The position numbers and the translations under genes were made by a program. From Nocardia puris (GTDB lineage: Bacteria > Actinomycetota > Actinomycetes > Mycobacteriales > Mycobacteriaceae), in assembly GCF_003315035.1 (NCBI RefSeq), contig NZ_QNRE01000004.1, positions 543,795 to 607,794 on the forward strand: DNA of 64,000 bases, written 5' to 3'. The notes beneath the pieces are model-generated. The model was not told the DNA's origin, made no database searches, and worked only from the letters and a program-made list of their open reading frames with translations. Shown piece by piece: positions 1 through 8,368 of this stretch. How positions within the stretch are numbered: position 1 is the first letter of the stretch; the number at the start of each line of letters is the position of its first letter.

Positions 1-1
1 G

Positions 2-544
2 AACGCGCTGCGTGACCGGCTGGGCTTCAGCTCCACCCGCAACGGCGTGTTCGGCCTGTCGATGGGCGGCAGCGCGGCGCTCACGCTGGCCGCGTACCAC
101 CCGCAGCAGTTCAGCTTCGCCGGCGCGTTCTCCGGCTACCTGAACATCTCGGCCCCCGGTATGCGCGAGGCCCTGCGCCTGGCGATGATCAGCGCGGGCG
201 GCTACAACATCGACGCGATGGCCCCGCCGTGGGGTCCGCAGTGGCTGCGCATGGACCCGTTCGTCTTCGCGCCGCGCCTGAAGGCCAATAACACCCGCCT
301 GTGGGTCGCCGCTGGCAGCGGTCTGCCCTCCGGTGGCGACATCGGCTCGCCGATGGACGTGGTGCAGGGCGTGCCGCTGGAACTGCTGGCCCACGTCAAC
401 ACCCGCGCGTTCCAGGTCCGCATGGCGACCCTGGGCGCGAACAACGTGACCTACAGCTTCCCGCCCACCGGTATCCATAACTGGCGGAACTGGGAGTCCG
501 AGGTCTACCGCATGATCCCGGACATGTCGGCCAATATCGGCTGA
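2..544 (+). CDS. mycolyltransferase (antigen 85 family), 3' part only
   Basis: The reading frame enters from the left edge and gives the last 180 or so residues of an antigen-85-type trehalose/arabinogalactan mycolyltransferase, a secreted enzyme that moves mycolates between trehalose monomycolate and cell-wall acceptors. The nucleophile motif GLSMGG is present, as is the late His in GIHNW; the acid residue is probably the Glu in the VPLELL segment. The remaining protein is nearly the same as the matching part of the next gene (AGAFSGYLNISAPGM and PPWGPQWLRMDPF are shared), so the two are recent tandem duplicates. The signal peptide and N-terminus lie outside the window. Internal ATG codons are not real starts because the family alignment runs straight through them. 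Confidence 0.93.
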   Translation, partial: NALRDRLGFSSTRNGVFGLSMGGSAALTLAAYHPQQFSFAGAFSGYLNISAPGMREALRLAMISAGGYNIDAMAPPWGPQWLRMDPFVFAPRLKANNTRLWVAAGSGLPSGGDIGSPMDVVQGVPLELLAHVNTRAFQVRMATLGANNVTYSFPPTGIHNWRNWESEVYRMIPDMSANIG

Positions 545-906
545 CCCTGGTCACGTAGCGCGGCGTCGCCGCGCGGGCTTGTGTGCCCGCCGCGACGACG
601 CCGCCGGGCCGAGTCCCGAGAGAACCGCCCGCGCGCTCGCGCCGGGCGGTTTTTTCGTGCCCCGACCGGGGCATCCACCCGCACCCGCGACAACGAATGC
701 GAGGTGGGGGACCGCGAATCCTTGTGCCGTGGATCACTATCCAGCAACATGGAGGCATTCGTTCCCGATTCATACACAGAGAGCATGCACTGAGGTCGAA
801 ACGTCCGGTTCTGCGCCGGACGGGCGATCTTCGTGCCCGATGAGGGGGCCGGTGATGTTGCCTGCTATTTGCCATTCGCCGGCCGCTGAAGGAGAGGTCG
901 AGTCGA
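545..906. other. intergenic region between mycolyltransferases
   Basis: This 362-bp gap holds the terminator of the first mycolyltransferase near 623-656 and the leader of the next gene. Short ORFs in it are high-GC chance frames without recognisable protein features. A purine-rich ribosome site (AAGGAGAGG) lies just before position 907. No RNA gene was recognised. Confidence 0.6.
623..656 (+). terminator. rho-independent terminator
   Basis: AACCGCCCG and CGGGCGGTT pair around an 11-nt loop and run into six T residues. This is the clearest intrinsic terminator of the array and closes the first mycolyltransferase gene. Confidence 0.85.
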
Positions 907-1965
907 ATGCGAGTTGTCCGCTGGAAACGTAGGGCCGAACGGCCGTCCTCCCGCGCACGGATGCGGGTGTGGGCGCTGGGGGTCGCGATGGCGATGCTGG
1001 CCCCGCTCGGCGTATCGGTCGCGGGCACCGGCGCCACGGCGTCGGCGGCGTTCAATCCGGCGGCGTTCGACTTCTGGGTCGACTCCGGTATGGGCCCCAT
1101 CAAGAGCCGCGTCATCCGCGCGGCCGACGGCAACACCAACCGCGTGGCCTACGTCCTGGACGGCATGCGCGCGCCCGAGACGCTCAACGGCTGGGAGATC
1201 GAGACCGACATCCCCGGCATCCTCGCCAGGAACAACATCAACGTCGTCATGCCCGTCGGCGGCATGTCCAGCTTCTACGCCGACTGGAACGCCCCGAGTG
1301 AGTTCTTCGGCATCCCGGCCGGTGCGGGGTCGAGTTCGGGTTCCGGCGCGCTGAACGCCTTCGCGGGCGGCCCCGGCAAGAGCTACCGGTACCAGTGGGA
1401 GACCTTCCTGACGCAGAACCTGCGCTGGGCCCTGCGCGATCGGCTCGGGTTCAACCCCCACCGCAACGGTGTGTTCGGCCTGTCCATGGGCGGCAGCGCC
1501 GCGCTGACGCTGGCGGCCTACCACCCCGATCAGTTCAGCTTCGCCGGCGCGTTCTCCGGCTACCTGAACATCTCCGCGCCCGGTATGCGCGAGGCCATCC
1601 GCCTGGCCATGCTCGACGCGGGCGGTTACAACGTGGACGCGATGGCCCCGCCGTGGGGTCCGCAGTGGCTGCGCATGGACCCGTTCGTCTTCGCGCCCAA
1701 CCTGATCCGCAACGGCACCCGGGTGTGGATCGCGGCGGCCAGCGGCCTGCCCACCAACACCGATCCGCCGAGCTTCAACACGCTCAACGGCATGGGCCTC
1801 GAGGCGCTGGCGCTGGCCAACACCCGGGCGTTCCAGGTGCGCATGGCGACCCTGGGCGGCGGCAACGCGCACTACTCGTTCCCGCAGTTCGGTATCCACG
1901 CGTGGAACACCTGGAACGACGAGGCGCTGCGCATGATCCCGGACATGTCGGCGAATATCGGCTGA
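907..1965 (+). CDS. secreted mycolyltransferase (antigen 85 family)
   Basis: This 352-residue enzyme transfers mycolic acids from trehalose monomycolate to trehalose or arabinogalactan outside the membrane. A basic N-terminus (about 20 residues) and a hydrophobic stretch ending in AT-ASAAF at about residue 47 form the signal peptide. The mature part has the alpha/beta-hydrolase nucleophile in GLSMGG, a Glu in the GLEALAL segment and the catalytic His in GIHAWNTW. The start ATG follows AAGGAGAGG. It is a close copy of the upstream partial gene but has a Gly/Ser-rich insertion (about residues 134-160) before the YQWETFLTQ segment that the next two paralogues lack. The gene has its own terminator, so each array member is probably transcribed separately. 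Confidence 0.95.
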   Translation: MRVVRWKRRAERPSSRARMRVWALGVAMAMLAPLGVSVAGTGATASAAFNPAAFDFWVDSGMGPIKSRVIRAADGNTNRVAYVLDGMRAPETLNGWEIETDIPGILARNNINVVMPVGGMSSFYADWNAPSEFFGIPAGAGSSSGSGALNAFAGGPGKSYRYQWETFLTQNLRWALRDRLGFNPHRNGVFGLSMGGSAALTLAAYHPDQFSFAGAFSGYLNISAPGMREAIRLAMLDAGGYNVDAMAPPWGPQWLRMDPFVFAPNLIRNGTRVWIAAASGLPTNTDPPSFNTLNGMGLEALALANTRAFQVRMATLGGGNAHYSFPQFGIHAWNTWNDEALRMIPDMSANIG

Positions 1966-1979
1966 TTCCGGCTGTCTCG

Positions 1980-2013
1980 ACCGCCCGCGACCCGAATGGT
2001 CGCGGGCGGTTTC
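1980..2013 (+). terminator. rho-independent terminator
   Basis: A perfect 13-bp stem, ACCGCCCGCGACC with GGTCGCGGGCGGT, has a 5-nt loop and starts 14 bp after the stop of the second mycolyltransferase. The T-tract is short. Confidence 0.8.
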
Positions 2014-2265
2014 GTGTTGTCCGGAAGATCGCTGAGTACGGTGCCGCTCCGGTATTCGCGACGTGTCACGGAAAATCGGGCAAATCTTCCGCTTTCGTCA
2101 CGATCCGATCTCGCCACGTGTAATTACCGGCGTGTAGGCCGAATTCCCGCTTATAGAAAGTGGTACCGCCGACGAACAGCGCACGTTCGGTTCCCGGCGT
2201 CGAGTGTCGATTGTCATGCATGGCGGTTGCGGTCGATGGGGATCGCAGGGCGAAAGGTCGAGTCG

Positions 2266-3276
2266 ATGCGGGATGGCGGGATACGCGGGATAGTTGCCAG
2301 AGGATGGTCGCGGGGGTGGCTGCGCCGGTCGGCCGCCGGTCTGGCACTCGCGGTGGCCGCGCCGTTCGGGGTGGCGGCGGTGGGGCCGATTCCCTCGGCC
2401 GCCGCGGACTACAACCCGGCCGGTTTCGATTTCTGGGTCGACTCCAGCATGGGCCCGATCAAGACGCGCGTCTTCCGCGCCGCCGACGGCAACACCCGCC
2501 GCGTCGTGTACGCGCTCGACGGCCTGCGCGCCCGCAACGACCTGAGCGGCTGGGAGATCGACACCGAGATCTCGCGGGTGCTGCCGCAATGGAACATCAA
2601 CGTGGTGATGCCGGTGGGCGGCCAGTCCAGCTTCTACTCGGACTGGATCGCGCCGAGCAACACCAACGGCCAGACCGCCCCGTACGCGTGGGAGACCTTC
2701 CTGACCCAGAACCTGCGCTGGGCGCTGCGTGACCGGCTGGGCTTCAATCCCTACGGGAACGGCGTGTTCGGCCTGTCCATGGGCGGCAGCGCCGCGCTCG
2801 CGCTGGCCGCCTACCACCCCGACCAATTCCGTTACGCCGGTTCGTATTCCGGCTACCTGAACATCTCCGCGCCCGGTATGAAAGAGGGGTTGCGGCTGGC
2901 GCTGCTGGACGCGGGCGGGTTCAACATCGACGCCATGTGGGGCCCGCCGTGGGATCCGCGCTGGCTGCGCAACGACCCGTTCATGTTCGCACCGCTGTTG
3001 CGCGCCAACGGAACTCGCCTGTGGATCGCGACCGGCAACGGGGTGAACGGCCCGCGCGACGTGATCGAGGAACCGATCGACGTCTACCACCTCGGCAACG
3101 CCATGGCGCTGGAGACGATCGCGCTCGCCAACACCCGCGCGTTCCAGGCCCGGATGGACAGTCTGGGCGGCGCCAACGCCGTGTATCGCTATACGCCGGT
3201 GGGCGTGCACTTCTGGCGCTACTGGGAGGATCAGGTCTATGAGATGCTGCCGGATCTGAGCGCCCATCTCGGGTGA
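2266..3276 (+). CDS. secreted mycolyltransferase (antigen 85 family)
   Basis: This 336-residue paralogue has the same fold and role as its neighbours. The frame is open further upstream, but ATG 2266 is chosen because GAAAGG lies before it and the bases AGGTCGAGTCG just upstream match the leader of the gene at 907. The signal peptide follows at once, with a hydrophobic run ending at SAAADYNP. The nucleophile is in GLSMGG, and the terminal His is in VGVHFWRYW. Trp-Gly-Pro-Pro replaces the Ala-Pro-Pro of the other copies at the WGPPWDPRWL segment, so the acceptor pocket may differ. No strong terminator follows it. Confidence 0.93.
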   Translation: MRDGGIRGIVARGWSRGWLRRSAAGLALAVAAPFGVAAVGPIPSAAADYNPAGFDFWVDSSMGPIKTRVFRAADGNTRRVVYALDGLRARNDLSGWEIDTEISRVLPQWNINVVMPVGGQSSFYSDWIAPSNTNGQTAPYAWETFLTQNLRWALRDRLGFNPYGNGVFGLSMGGSAALALAAYHPDQFRYAGSYSGYLNISAPGMKEGLRLALLDAGGFNIDAMWGPPWDPRWLRNDPFMFAPLLRANGTRLWIATGNGVNGPRDVIEEPIDVYHLGNAMALETIALANTRAFQARMDSLGGANAVYRYTPVGVHFWRYWEDQVYEMLPDLSAHLG

Positions 3277-3570
3277 GATGACAAAATCGGACATCCGGGA
3301 CGACATCGCGACCGGAACGCGATAGGGTCACCGCACGATCACAGAGTGTGCGCGGGCGGATATCGGCCAACGGAGCGGCGGCAATCTTGCTAACGATTCG
3401 GGTGTCGAATATTCTCTCGCGAGCGCAAGTGTGTGACCAGATCGTTGCAGCGCGGTCATCTGTGCCGGAGGTCGGGATCCGGCGCGAGTGTGACGTGCGT
3501 CTCGTCGGCACGGGTGTCGGCTCGCCTCACGGTGAGCGGGCGCCACAACAGCAGAAAGAGAGCAGTATTC

Positions 3571-4608
3571 ATGCGTTTCGGCAGGGCCGCCGCGCCGAAG
3601 AGTGTCAAGGCAGGACGGCGAGGCGCACCTCGTGGATGGCGTCAGCGAATTCTGGCTGTCGGCGCAGCGGCACTAGCGCTGCCGATCGCCACCGGACTGG
3701 CGGCCCCGACCGTCGCCACGGCCGCCCCGGCGTACGCGCCGGTGTTGCGTGCGCCGGCGGGGGGCTACGAAGAGCTCATGGTGCCCTCGCAGATGGGCCC
3801 GATCAAGGTCCAGGTGCAGTGGGCCGCGCGGGGCGGCAACGCCGCGCTCTACCTGCTCGACGGCATGCGCGCCCGCGACGACCGCAACGCCTGGTCGTTC
3901 GAGACGAACGCCATGGAGCAGTTCAAGAACGACAACATCACCCTGGTGATGCCGGTCGGCGGCCAGTCCAGCTTCTACCGCGACTGGTACGCGCCCTCGA
4001 ACACCAACGGGCAGAAGACCACCTACAAGTGGGAGACCTTCCTCAGCCAGGAGCTGCCCAACTTCCTCGCGGGCTATGGCGTCTCCAAGACCAATAACGC
4101 CGTCGTCGGCCTGTCCATGGGCGGCAGCGCGGCCCTGGCCCTGGCCGCCTACCACCGCGACCAGTTCAAGTTCGCCGGTTCCTACTCCGGCTACCTGAAC
4201 ATCTCCGCGCCGGGCATGCGCGAGGCGATCCGCATCGCGATGCTGGACGCCGGCCGCTTCAACGTGGACGCGATGGCCGCGCCGTGGAGCCCGGAGTGGC
4301 TGCGCATGGACCCGTTCGTGTTCGCCCCGCAGCTCAAGGGCCTGCCGATGTACATCTCGGCGTCCTCGGGCCTGCCCGGCCAGCACGACCGCCCGAACTC
4401 GCCGGTCGGCGTGTTCAACACCGGTAACGCGATGGCGCTCGAGGCCCTCTCGCTGGTGAACACCCGCGCCTTCCAGGTCCGCCTGAACTCGCTGGGCATC
4501 CCCGCCCACTTCGATTTCCCGGCCACCGGCACCCACAACTGGAAGTACTGGCAGGACCAGCTGTGGAACACCCGCAAGGGCATCCTCGACGCCACCGGCG
4601 CCTGGTGA
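3571..4608 (+). CDS. secreted mycolyltransferase (antigen 85 family)
   Basis: This 345-residue antigen-85-type mycolyltransferase starts at an ATG preceded by AAAGAG; the longer open frame lacks a better start. The N-terminus has a twin-basic, Arg-rich segment followed by a hydrophobic core and a cleavage region near ATAAPAYAP. GLSMGG carries the nucleophilic Ser, and GTHNWKYW the His. Its first 60 mature residues diverge from the other copies (GGYEELMVPSQMGPIKVQ), which resembles the classical substrate-binding start of antigen 85 more than the FDFWVDS start of its neighbours. A long hairpin follows the stop codon. Confidence 0.93.
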   Translation: MRFGRAAAPKSVKAGRRGAPRGWRQRILAVGAAALALPIATGLAAPTVATAAPAYAPVLRAPAGGYEELMVPSQMGPIKVQVQWAARGGNAALYLLDGMRARDDRNAWSFETNAMEQFKNDNITLVMPVGGQSSFYRDWYAPSNTNGQKTTYKWETFLSQELPNFLAGYGVSKTNNAVVGLSMGGSAALALAAYHRDQFKFAGSYSGYLNISAPGMREAIRIAMLDAGRFNVDAMAAPWSPEWLRMDPFVFAPQLKGLPMYISASSGLPGQHDRPNSPVGVFNTGNAMALEALSLVNTRAFQVRLNSLGIPAHFDFPATGTHNWKYWQDQLWNTRKGILDATGAW

Positions 4609-4630
4609 GGTAAGTACCCGAAAGTTCCAC

Positions 4631-4663
4631 GACGCCGCCGTTTCCCCAGGAAACGGCGGCGTC
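4631..4663 (+). terminator. hairpin terminator without a long T-tract
   Basis: GACGCCGCCGTTTCC and GAAACGGCGGCGTC form a long, nearly perfect stem with a tiny loop, 22 bp past the stop codon. The T-tract is absent, as is common in actinobacteria. Confidence 0.7.
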
Positions 4664-4716
4664 GTCGCGTTGAAGGGTCAACCCTCTGAGACGGATTCGT
4701 TAGCTACTGGCGTGGC

Positions 4717-6621
4717 GTGCACGGAACTTCGTCTTTTCAGGAGTACAAAACTCTTGTGGCTGGAGTTGCTTGTGGTAAGAGAGCGAAACGGCGCGGCGGA
4801 CGTTCCGCACGCGGTCGGCTCACCCTGCTGGCCACCGCGCTGACCATCCCGCTGGCCGCCGGACTCGCCGCCGCCCCCGCCCAGGCCCAGCCGGCCGCCG
4901 TGCCCGCCGAGGCCACCGTCCACAACGCCATCTGGCTGACCGACCGCCGCGTCGCCCTCTGGGTGAACTCGCCGTCCATGGGCACGCCCGTGCAGGTGCA
5001 GCTGCTGCTCGCCCGCGACTGGAACACCCGCCCCGACGCGAAGTTCCCGCTGCTGTTCATGCTCGACGGCCTGCGCGCCACCGAGGACGAGAGCGGCTGG
5101 ACCAAGGACGCGGGCGCCGCCGACTTCTACGCCGACAAGAACGTCACCGTGGTGCTGCCGGTGGGCGGCCAGTCCAGCTTCTACGCCGACTGGTTGCAGC
5201 CCGACAACGGCCGCAACTACAAGTGGGAGACGTTCCTGACCAAGGAACTGCCGCCGCTGCTGGAGAGCCAGTGGCGCGCGACCGACGCCCGCGGCCTGGC
5301 GGGCCTGTCGATGGGCGGTACGGCCGCCATGTTCCTGGCGGGGCGCAACCCGCAATTCGCGAAGTACGCCGCCTCCTACTCCGGCTTCCTCACCACCACC
5401 ACGCTGGGCATGCCGCAGGCCATCCAGTTCGCCATGCGCGACGCGGGCGGCTACGACTCGGCCGCCATGTGGGGCCCGCCGACCGACCCGCAGTGGGAGG
5501 CGCACGATCCCTACCGGCTGGCCGAGCACCTGAAGGGCGTGAGCCTCTACGTCTCCAGCGGCGCCGGCACCACCGGGCCGTTCGATCAGGAGTCCGGGAT
5601 CATCCCCGGCATCAGCACCAACTTCGCCGGGATGGGTCTGGAGATCCTCTCGCGGCTCACCTCGGAGAACTTCGTCACCAAGCTCGGTGAGCTCCAGATC
5701 CCGGTGCAGGTGAATTACCGTGCGTCCGGGACGCATTCGTGGCCCTACTGGGATTTCGAGATGCGCCAATCCTGGCCGCAGGCCGCCTCGGCGCTCGGCG
5801 TGGAGCCGAACGGCCCGGCGTGTGCGGCGGCCGGCGCGATCGGCCCGGTGGCCGCCGCGAACGGCTGGCTCGGCCCGTGCCGCACGGCCGAGTACGCGGT
5901 GCCGGGCGGTGTGGCGCAGGACTTCGTCGGCGGCCGGGTGTTCTATTCGGGCGCGACAGGCGCGCACGCGGTGGGCGGCATGATCGGCGGCGGCTACCAG
6001 GCCGCGGCGGGTCCCGGCGGTCCGCTCGGGCTGCCCATCGACGGGGAACACCCCCTGCCGGACGGGCGCGGGCGCTACCAGGCGTTCCAGCACGGCTCGC
6101 TGTACTGGACGCCACAGACCGGCGCGCATGTGGTGCGCGGCGCGATCCTCGACGAGTGGGGCAGGCAGGGCTTCGAGCGCGGCCCCGCGGGCTACCCGGT
6201 GGCGCCCGAGGTGAAGACCCCCAACCGCGACGGCGCGGTGCAGGCGTTCGAGAACGGGCCCTTCTACTACAGCGCCGCCACCGGCGTGCACCGCGTGCAG
6301 GGACTGATCCTGGGCAAGTACGCCGAAATGGGTTACGAGAACAGCTGGCTCGGCTTCCCGGCCGCCGAGGAGCAGCCGCTGAAGGACCTCGGCCGCTACA
6401 GCCGGTTCGAGGGCGGCAACCTCTACTGGAGTCCGCTCTCGGGTGCCTGGGCGGTGCGCAACGGTCCGCTGATGGACGCGTGGGGCGCGGAGGGTTTCGA
6501 GAACGGCAGGCTCGGCTATCCGGTCGGCGACGAGTTCGCCATCCCGGGTGGTGTGCGCCAGAACTTCCAACTGGGGTTCGTCACCGTCGTCGACGGCAAG
6601 GCGCAAGTGCACGGCAACTGA
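4717..6621 (+). CDS. mycolyltransferase with C-terminal LGFP repeats
   Basis: This 634-residue protein joins a mycolyltransferase domain (about residues 60-360) to a C-terminal domain of about 240 residues built from LGFP repeats. The nucleophile is in GLSMGG and the His in GTHSWPYW. The repeats can be read at PLGLPIDGEH, PAGYPVAPEV, WLGFPAAEEQ and RLGYPVGDEF, each about 50 residues apart, with a degenerate first copy at WLGPC. Corynebacterial Cop1/CMytA has the same architecture, and LGFP domains are thought to anchor proteins to the wall. The start is uncertain: GTG 4717 gives the listed length, while GTG 4756 lies 12 nt after CAGGAG and gives a more usual signal peptide. It is the last of the five tandem genes. 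Confidence 0.93.
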   Translation: MHGTSSFQEYKTLVAGVACGKRAKRRGGRSARGRLTLLATALTIPLAAGLAAAPAQAQPAAVPAEATVHNAIWLTDRRVALWVNSPSMGTPVQVQLLLARDWNTRPDAKFPLLFMLDGLRATEDESGWTKDAGAADFYADKNVTVVLPVGGQSSFYADWLQPDNGRNYKWETFLTKELPPLLESQWRATDARGLAGLSMGGTAAMFLAGRNPQFAKYAASYSGFLTTTTLGMPQAIQFAMRDAGGYDSAAMWGPPTDPQWEAHDPYRLAEHLKGVSLYVSSGAGTTGPFDQESGIIPGISTNFAGMGLEILSRLTSENFVTKLGELQIPVQVNYRASGTHSWPYWDFEMRQSWPQAASALGVEPNGPACAAAGAIGPVAAANGWLGPCRTAEYAVPGGVAQDFVGGRVFYSGATGAHAVGGMIGGGYQAAAGPGGPLGLPIDGEHPLPDGRGRYQAFQHGSLYWTPQTGAHVVRGAILDEWGRQGFERGPAGYPVAPEVKTPNRDGAVQAFENGPFYYSAATGVHRVQGLILGKYAEMGYENSWLGFPAAEEQPLKDLGRYSRFEGGNLYWSPLSGAWAVRNGPLMDAWGAEGFENGRLGYPVGDEFAIPGGVRQNFQLGFVTVVDGKAQVHGN

Positions 6622-6689
6622 ACCCCGCCGTTGCCATTACCCTGGGGGCCGACCGATCCCCCCTGCCGACAGATCGAGGACAGACATTC

Positions 6690-7226
6690 ATGCATCGGAC
6701 CCGTGGAAAGGTATTCGGCGTCGCGGTGGCCGTGGCCGCCACCGCCCTGCTCACCGCGTGCGGTGACAACGACTCCACCGCGTCGAGCACCCCGACGCTG
6801 ACCACCACCGCGGCGGCGCCCACCTCGGCCGCGGCGCCGACCGGCGCCGAGAACCACGAGGACCACGGCCAGACGCCGGCACCCGCCCCCGAGACGACGC
6901 CGCAGGCCGAGACCCCGGCCCCCGAGCGTCCGCAGCCGGTGCCGACCGCCGAGACCCCGCAGGGTTCGGCCGACCTCAGCGAGCGGGACCAGAAGTTCCT
7001 CGACGCGCTGAAGGAGCAGGGCATCACGCCGTACGGGCCCGATATCGCGCTGAGCATCGCGGCCTACGTGTGCGACGGCACCGCCTCCGGGGTGTCCGAT
7101 CAGGAGATCACCACCTTCGTCAACGCGATGGCCGGTGCCGACCCTTCCTTCGACCCGGCCAAGATGCCGGTCGAGAAGGCCGGTGAGATCTACATCCAGA
7201 CCGCGAAGTCGACCTACTGCCAGTGA
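6690..7226 (+). CDS. DUF732-like lipoprotein
   Basis: This 178-residue protein has a lipobox (LLTAC, Cys at about residue 25), so it is predicted to be lipid-anchored outside the membrane. A Thr/Ala/Pro-rich linker of about 70 residues follows. The compact C-terminal domain has two conserved Cys (AAYVC and STYC), the pattern of small secreted DUF732 proteins. The ATG is preceded by GAGGA. Its stop overlaps the start of the lipase gene by 4 nt, so the two are translationally coupled. Function is unknown. Confidence 0.8.
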   Translation: MHRTRGKVFGVAVAVAATALLTACGDNDSTASSTPTLTTTAAAPTSAAAPTGAENHEDHGQTPAPAPETTPQAETPAPERPQPVPTAETPQGSADLSERDQKFLDALKEQGITPYGPDIALSIAAYVCDGTASGVSDQEITTFVNAMAGADPSFDPAKMPVEKAGEIYIQTAKSTYCQ

Positions 7227-8203
7227 GCGCGCGTCGCGGTGCCCGATCCCGCAGGTCCCGGCCGGCGGGCTGTCTGGTGTTCCTCGCGGTGGTGGCGCTG
7301 CTCGTCATCATCGTGATCGCGCTGTGGTACCTGCTGGCCGGGCGCCTGCGGGTGCCCGAGCCCGGCCCCGGGCCCGAGCCGCCGCCCACCACCCAGCCCG
7401 AGACCTGTCCCGATGTGCAGCTGTACTCGGTGCCGGGCACCTGGGAGTCGAGCAGCGTCGACGATCCGTACAACCCGTCGGCCAATCCCGCCTCGCTGAT
7501 GCTGAACATCTCCGGGCCGCTGCGCGCACAGTTCCCCGGCGACCGGCTCGACGTGTACACGGTGCCGTACGTGGCGCAGTTCTCGAACCCGATCGCGATT
7601 CCGCCGGACGGTCAGCAGTCCTACAACAACAGCCGGTCCGAGGGCACCCAGCGCCTGATCGACGCGATGACGGCGCGCGCAAGTGAATGCCCCTTGACGA
7701 CCTATGTGCTGGCGGGCTTCTCCCAGGGCGCGGTGATCGCGGGCGACGTGGCCGCCCGCATCGGCGCGGGTGAGGGCCCGGTCGCCGCCGACCGCGTGCT
7801 GGGCGTCGCGCTGCTCGCCGACGGTCGCCGCACCGGCGAATCCGGGCCGGGCCAGGCCGTCGAGATCGGCCCGCCGCCGCCCGGCGTGGGTGCCGAAGTC
7901 GCGCTGGCCGGGTTGAACGTGCCCGGCATCACGATGACCGGCCCGCGTGAGTTCGGCCCCCTCGGCGAGCGCACCTTCACCATCTGCGCGCCGGGCGACC
8001 TGATCTGCGATTCGCCGCGCCAGGCGCTGAATCCGGTGAACTGGGTGCCGAGCGTGCTGACCCTGGTCGGCGCGATCGGCAATCCGGTGCACAACCTGTA
8101 CAACGGCTATGTCGTGGACGGCAACGGCACCACGGCGACGCGGTGGACGGTGGGGTGGGCGAGCGGCCTGATCGAGTCGGCCCCGCGCCCGCCGCATTCG
8201 TGA
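7223..8203 (+). CDS. Rv3802c-like cutinase-family lipase/thioesterase
   Basis: This 326-residue protein has one N-terminal membrane segment (residues 17-39), a Pro-rich linker and a periplasmic cutinase-like alpha/beta-hydrolase domain. The catalytic Ser is Ser167 in GFSQG, the Asp is in APGDLIC, and the His in NPVHNLY. In mycobacteria the homologue Rv3802c (Culp6) has phospholipase/thioesterase activity, is essential, and affects mycolate metabolism. It lies between fbpD and fadD32 there, the same neighbourhood as here. The GTG start overlaps the lipoprotein stop. The LLM oxidoreductase gene separates it from fadD32, unlike in M. tuberculosis. Confidence 0.9.
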   Translation: MSARRGARSRRSRPAGCLVFLAVVALLVIIVIALWYLLAGRLRVPEPGPGPEPPPTTQPETCPDVQLYSVPGTWESSSVDDPYNPSANPASLMLNISGPLRAQFPGDRLDVYTVPYVAQFSNPIAIPPDGQQSYNNSRSEGTQRLIDAMTARASECPLTTYVLAGFSQGAVIAGDVAARIGAGEGPVAADRVLGVALLADGRRTGESGPGQAVEIGPPPPGVGAEVALAGLNVPGITMTGPREFGPLGERTFTICAPGDLICDSPRQALNPVNWVPSVLTLVGAIGNPVHNLYNGYVVDGNGTTATRWTVGWASGLIESAPRPPHS

Positions 8204-8368
8204 GATGGCACAAACCACACCCTCGCGGCGTGTGCCGGGCACCGCGCTCGGAAGACAACGCACAGGAGTTCGTCGGTACGTTGTAAAGTGCGCTGATGAT
8301 CGCGACGTACGCCCGAGTATCCGGGGCTGTGTCGCGCCGCATTTCCTTACAGCCAGGAGCATGAGTTC

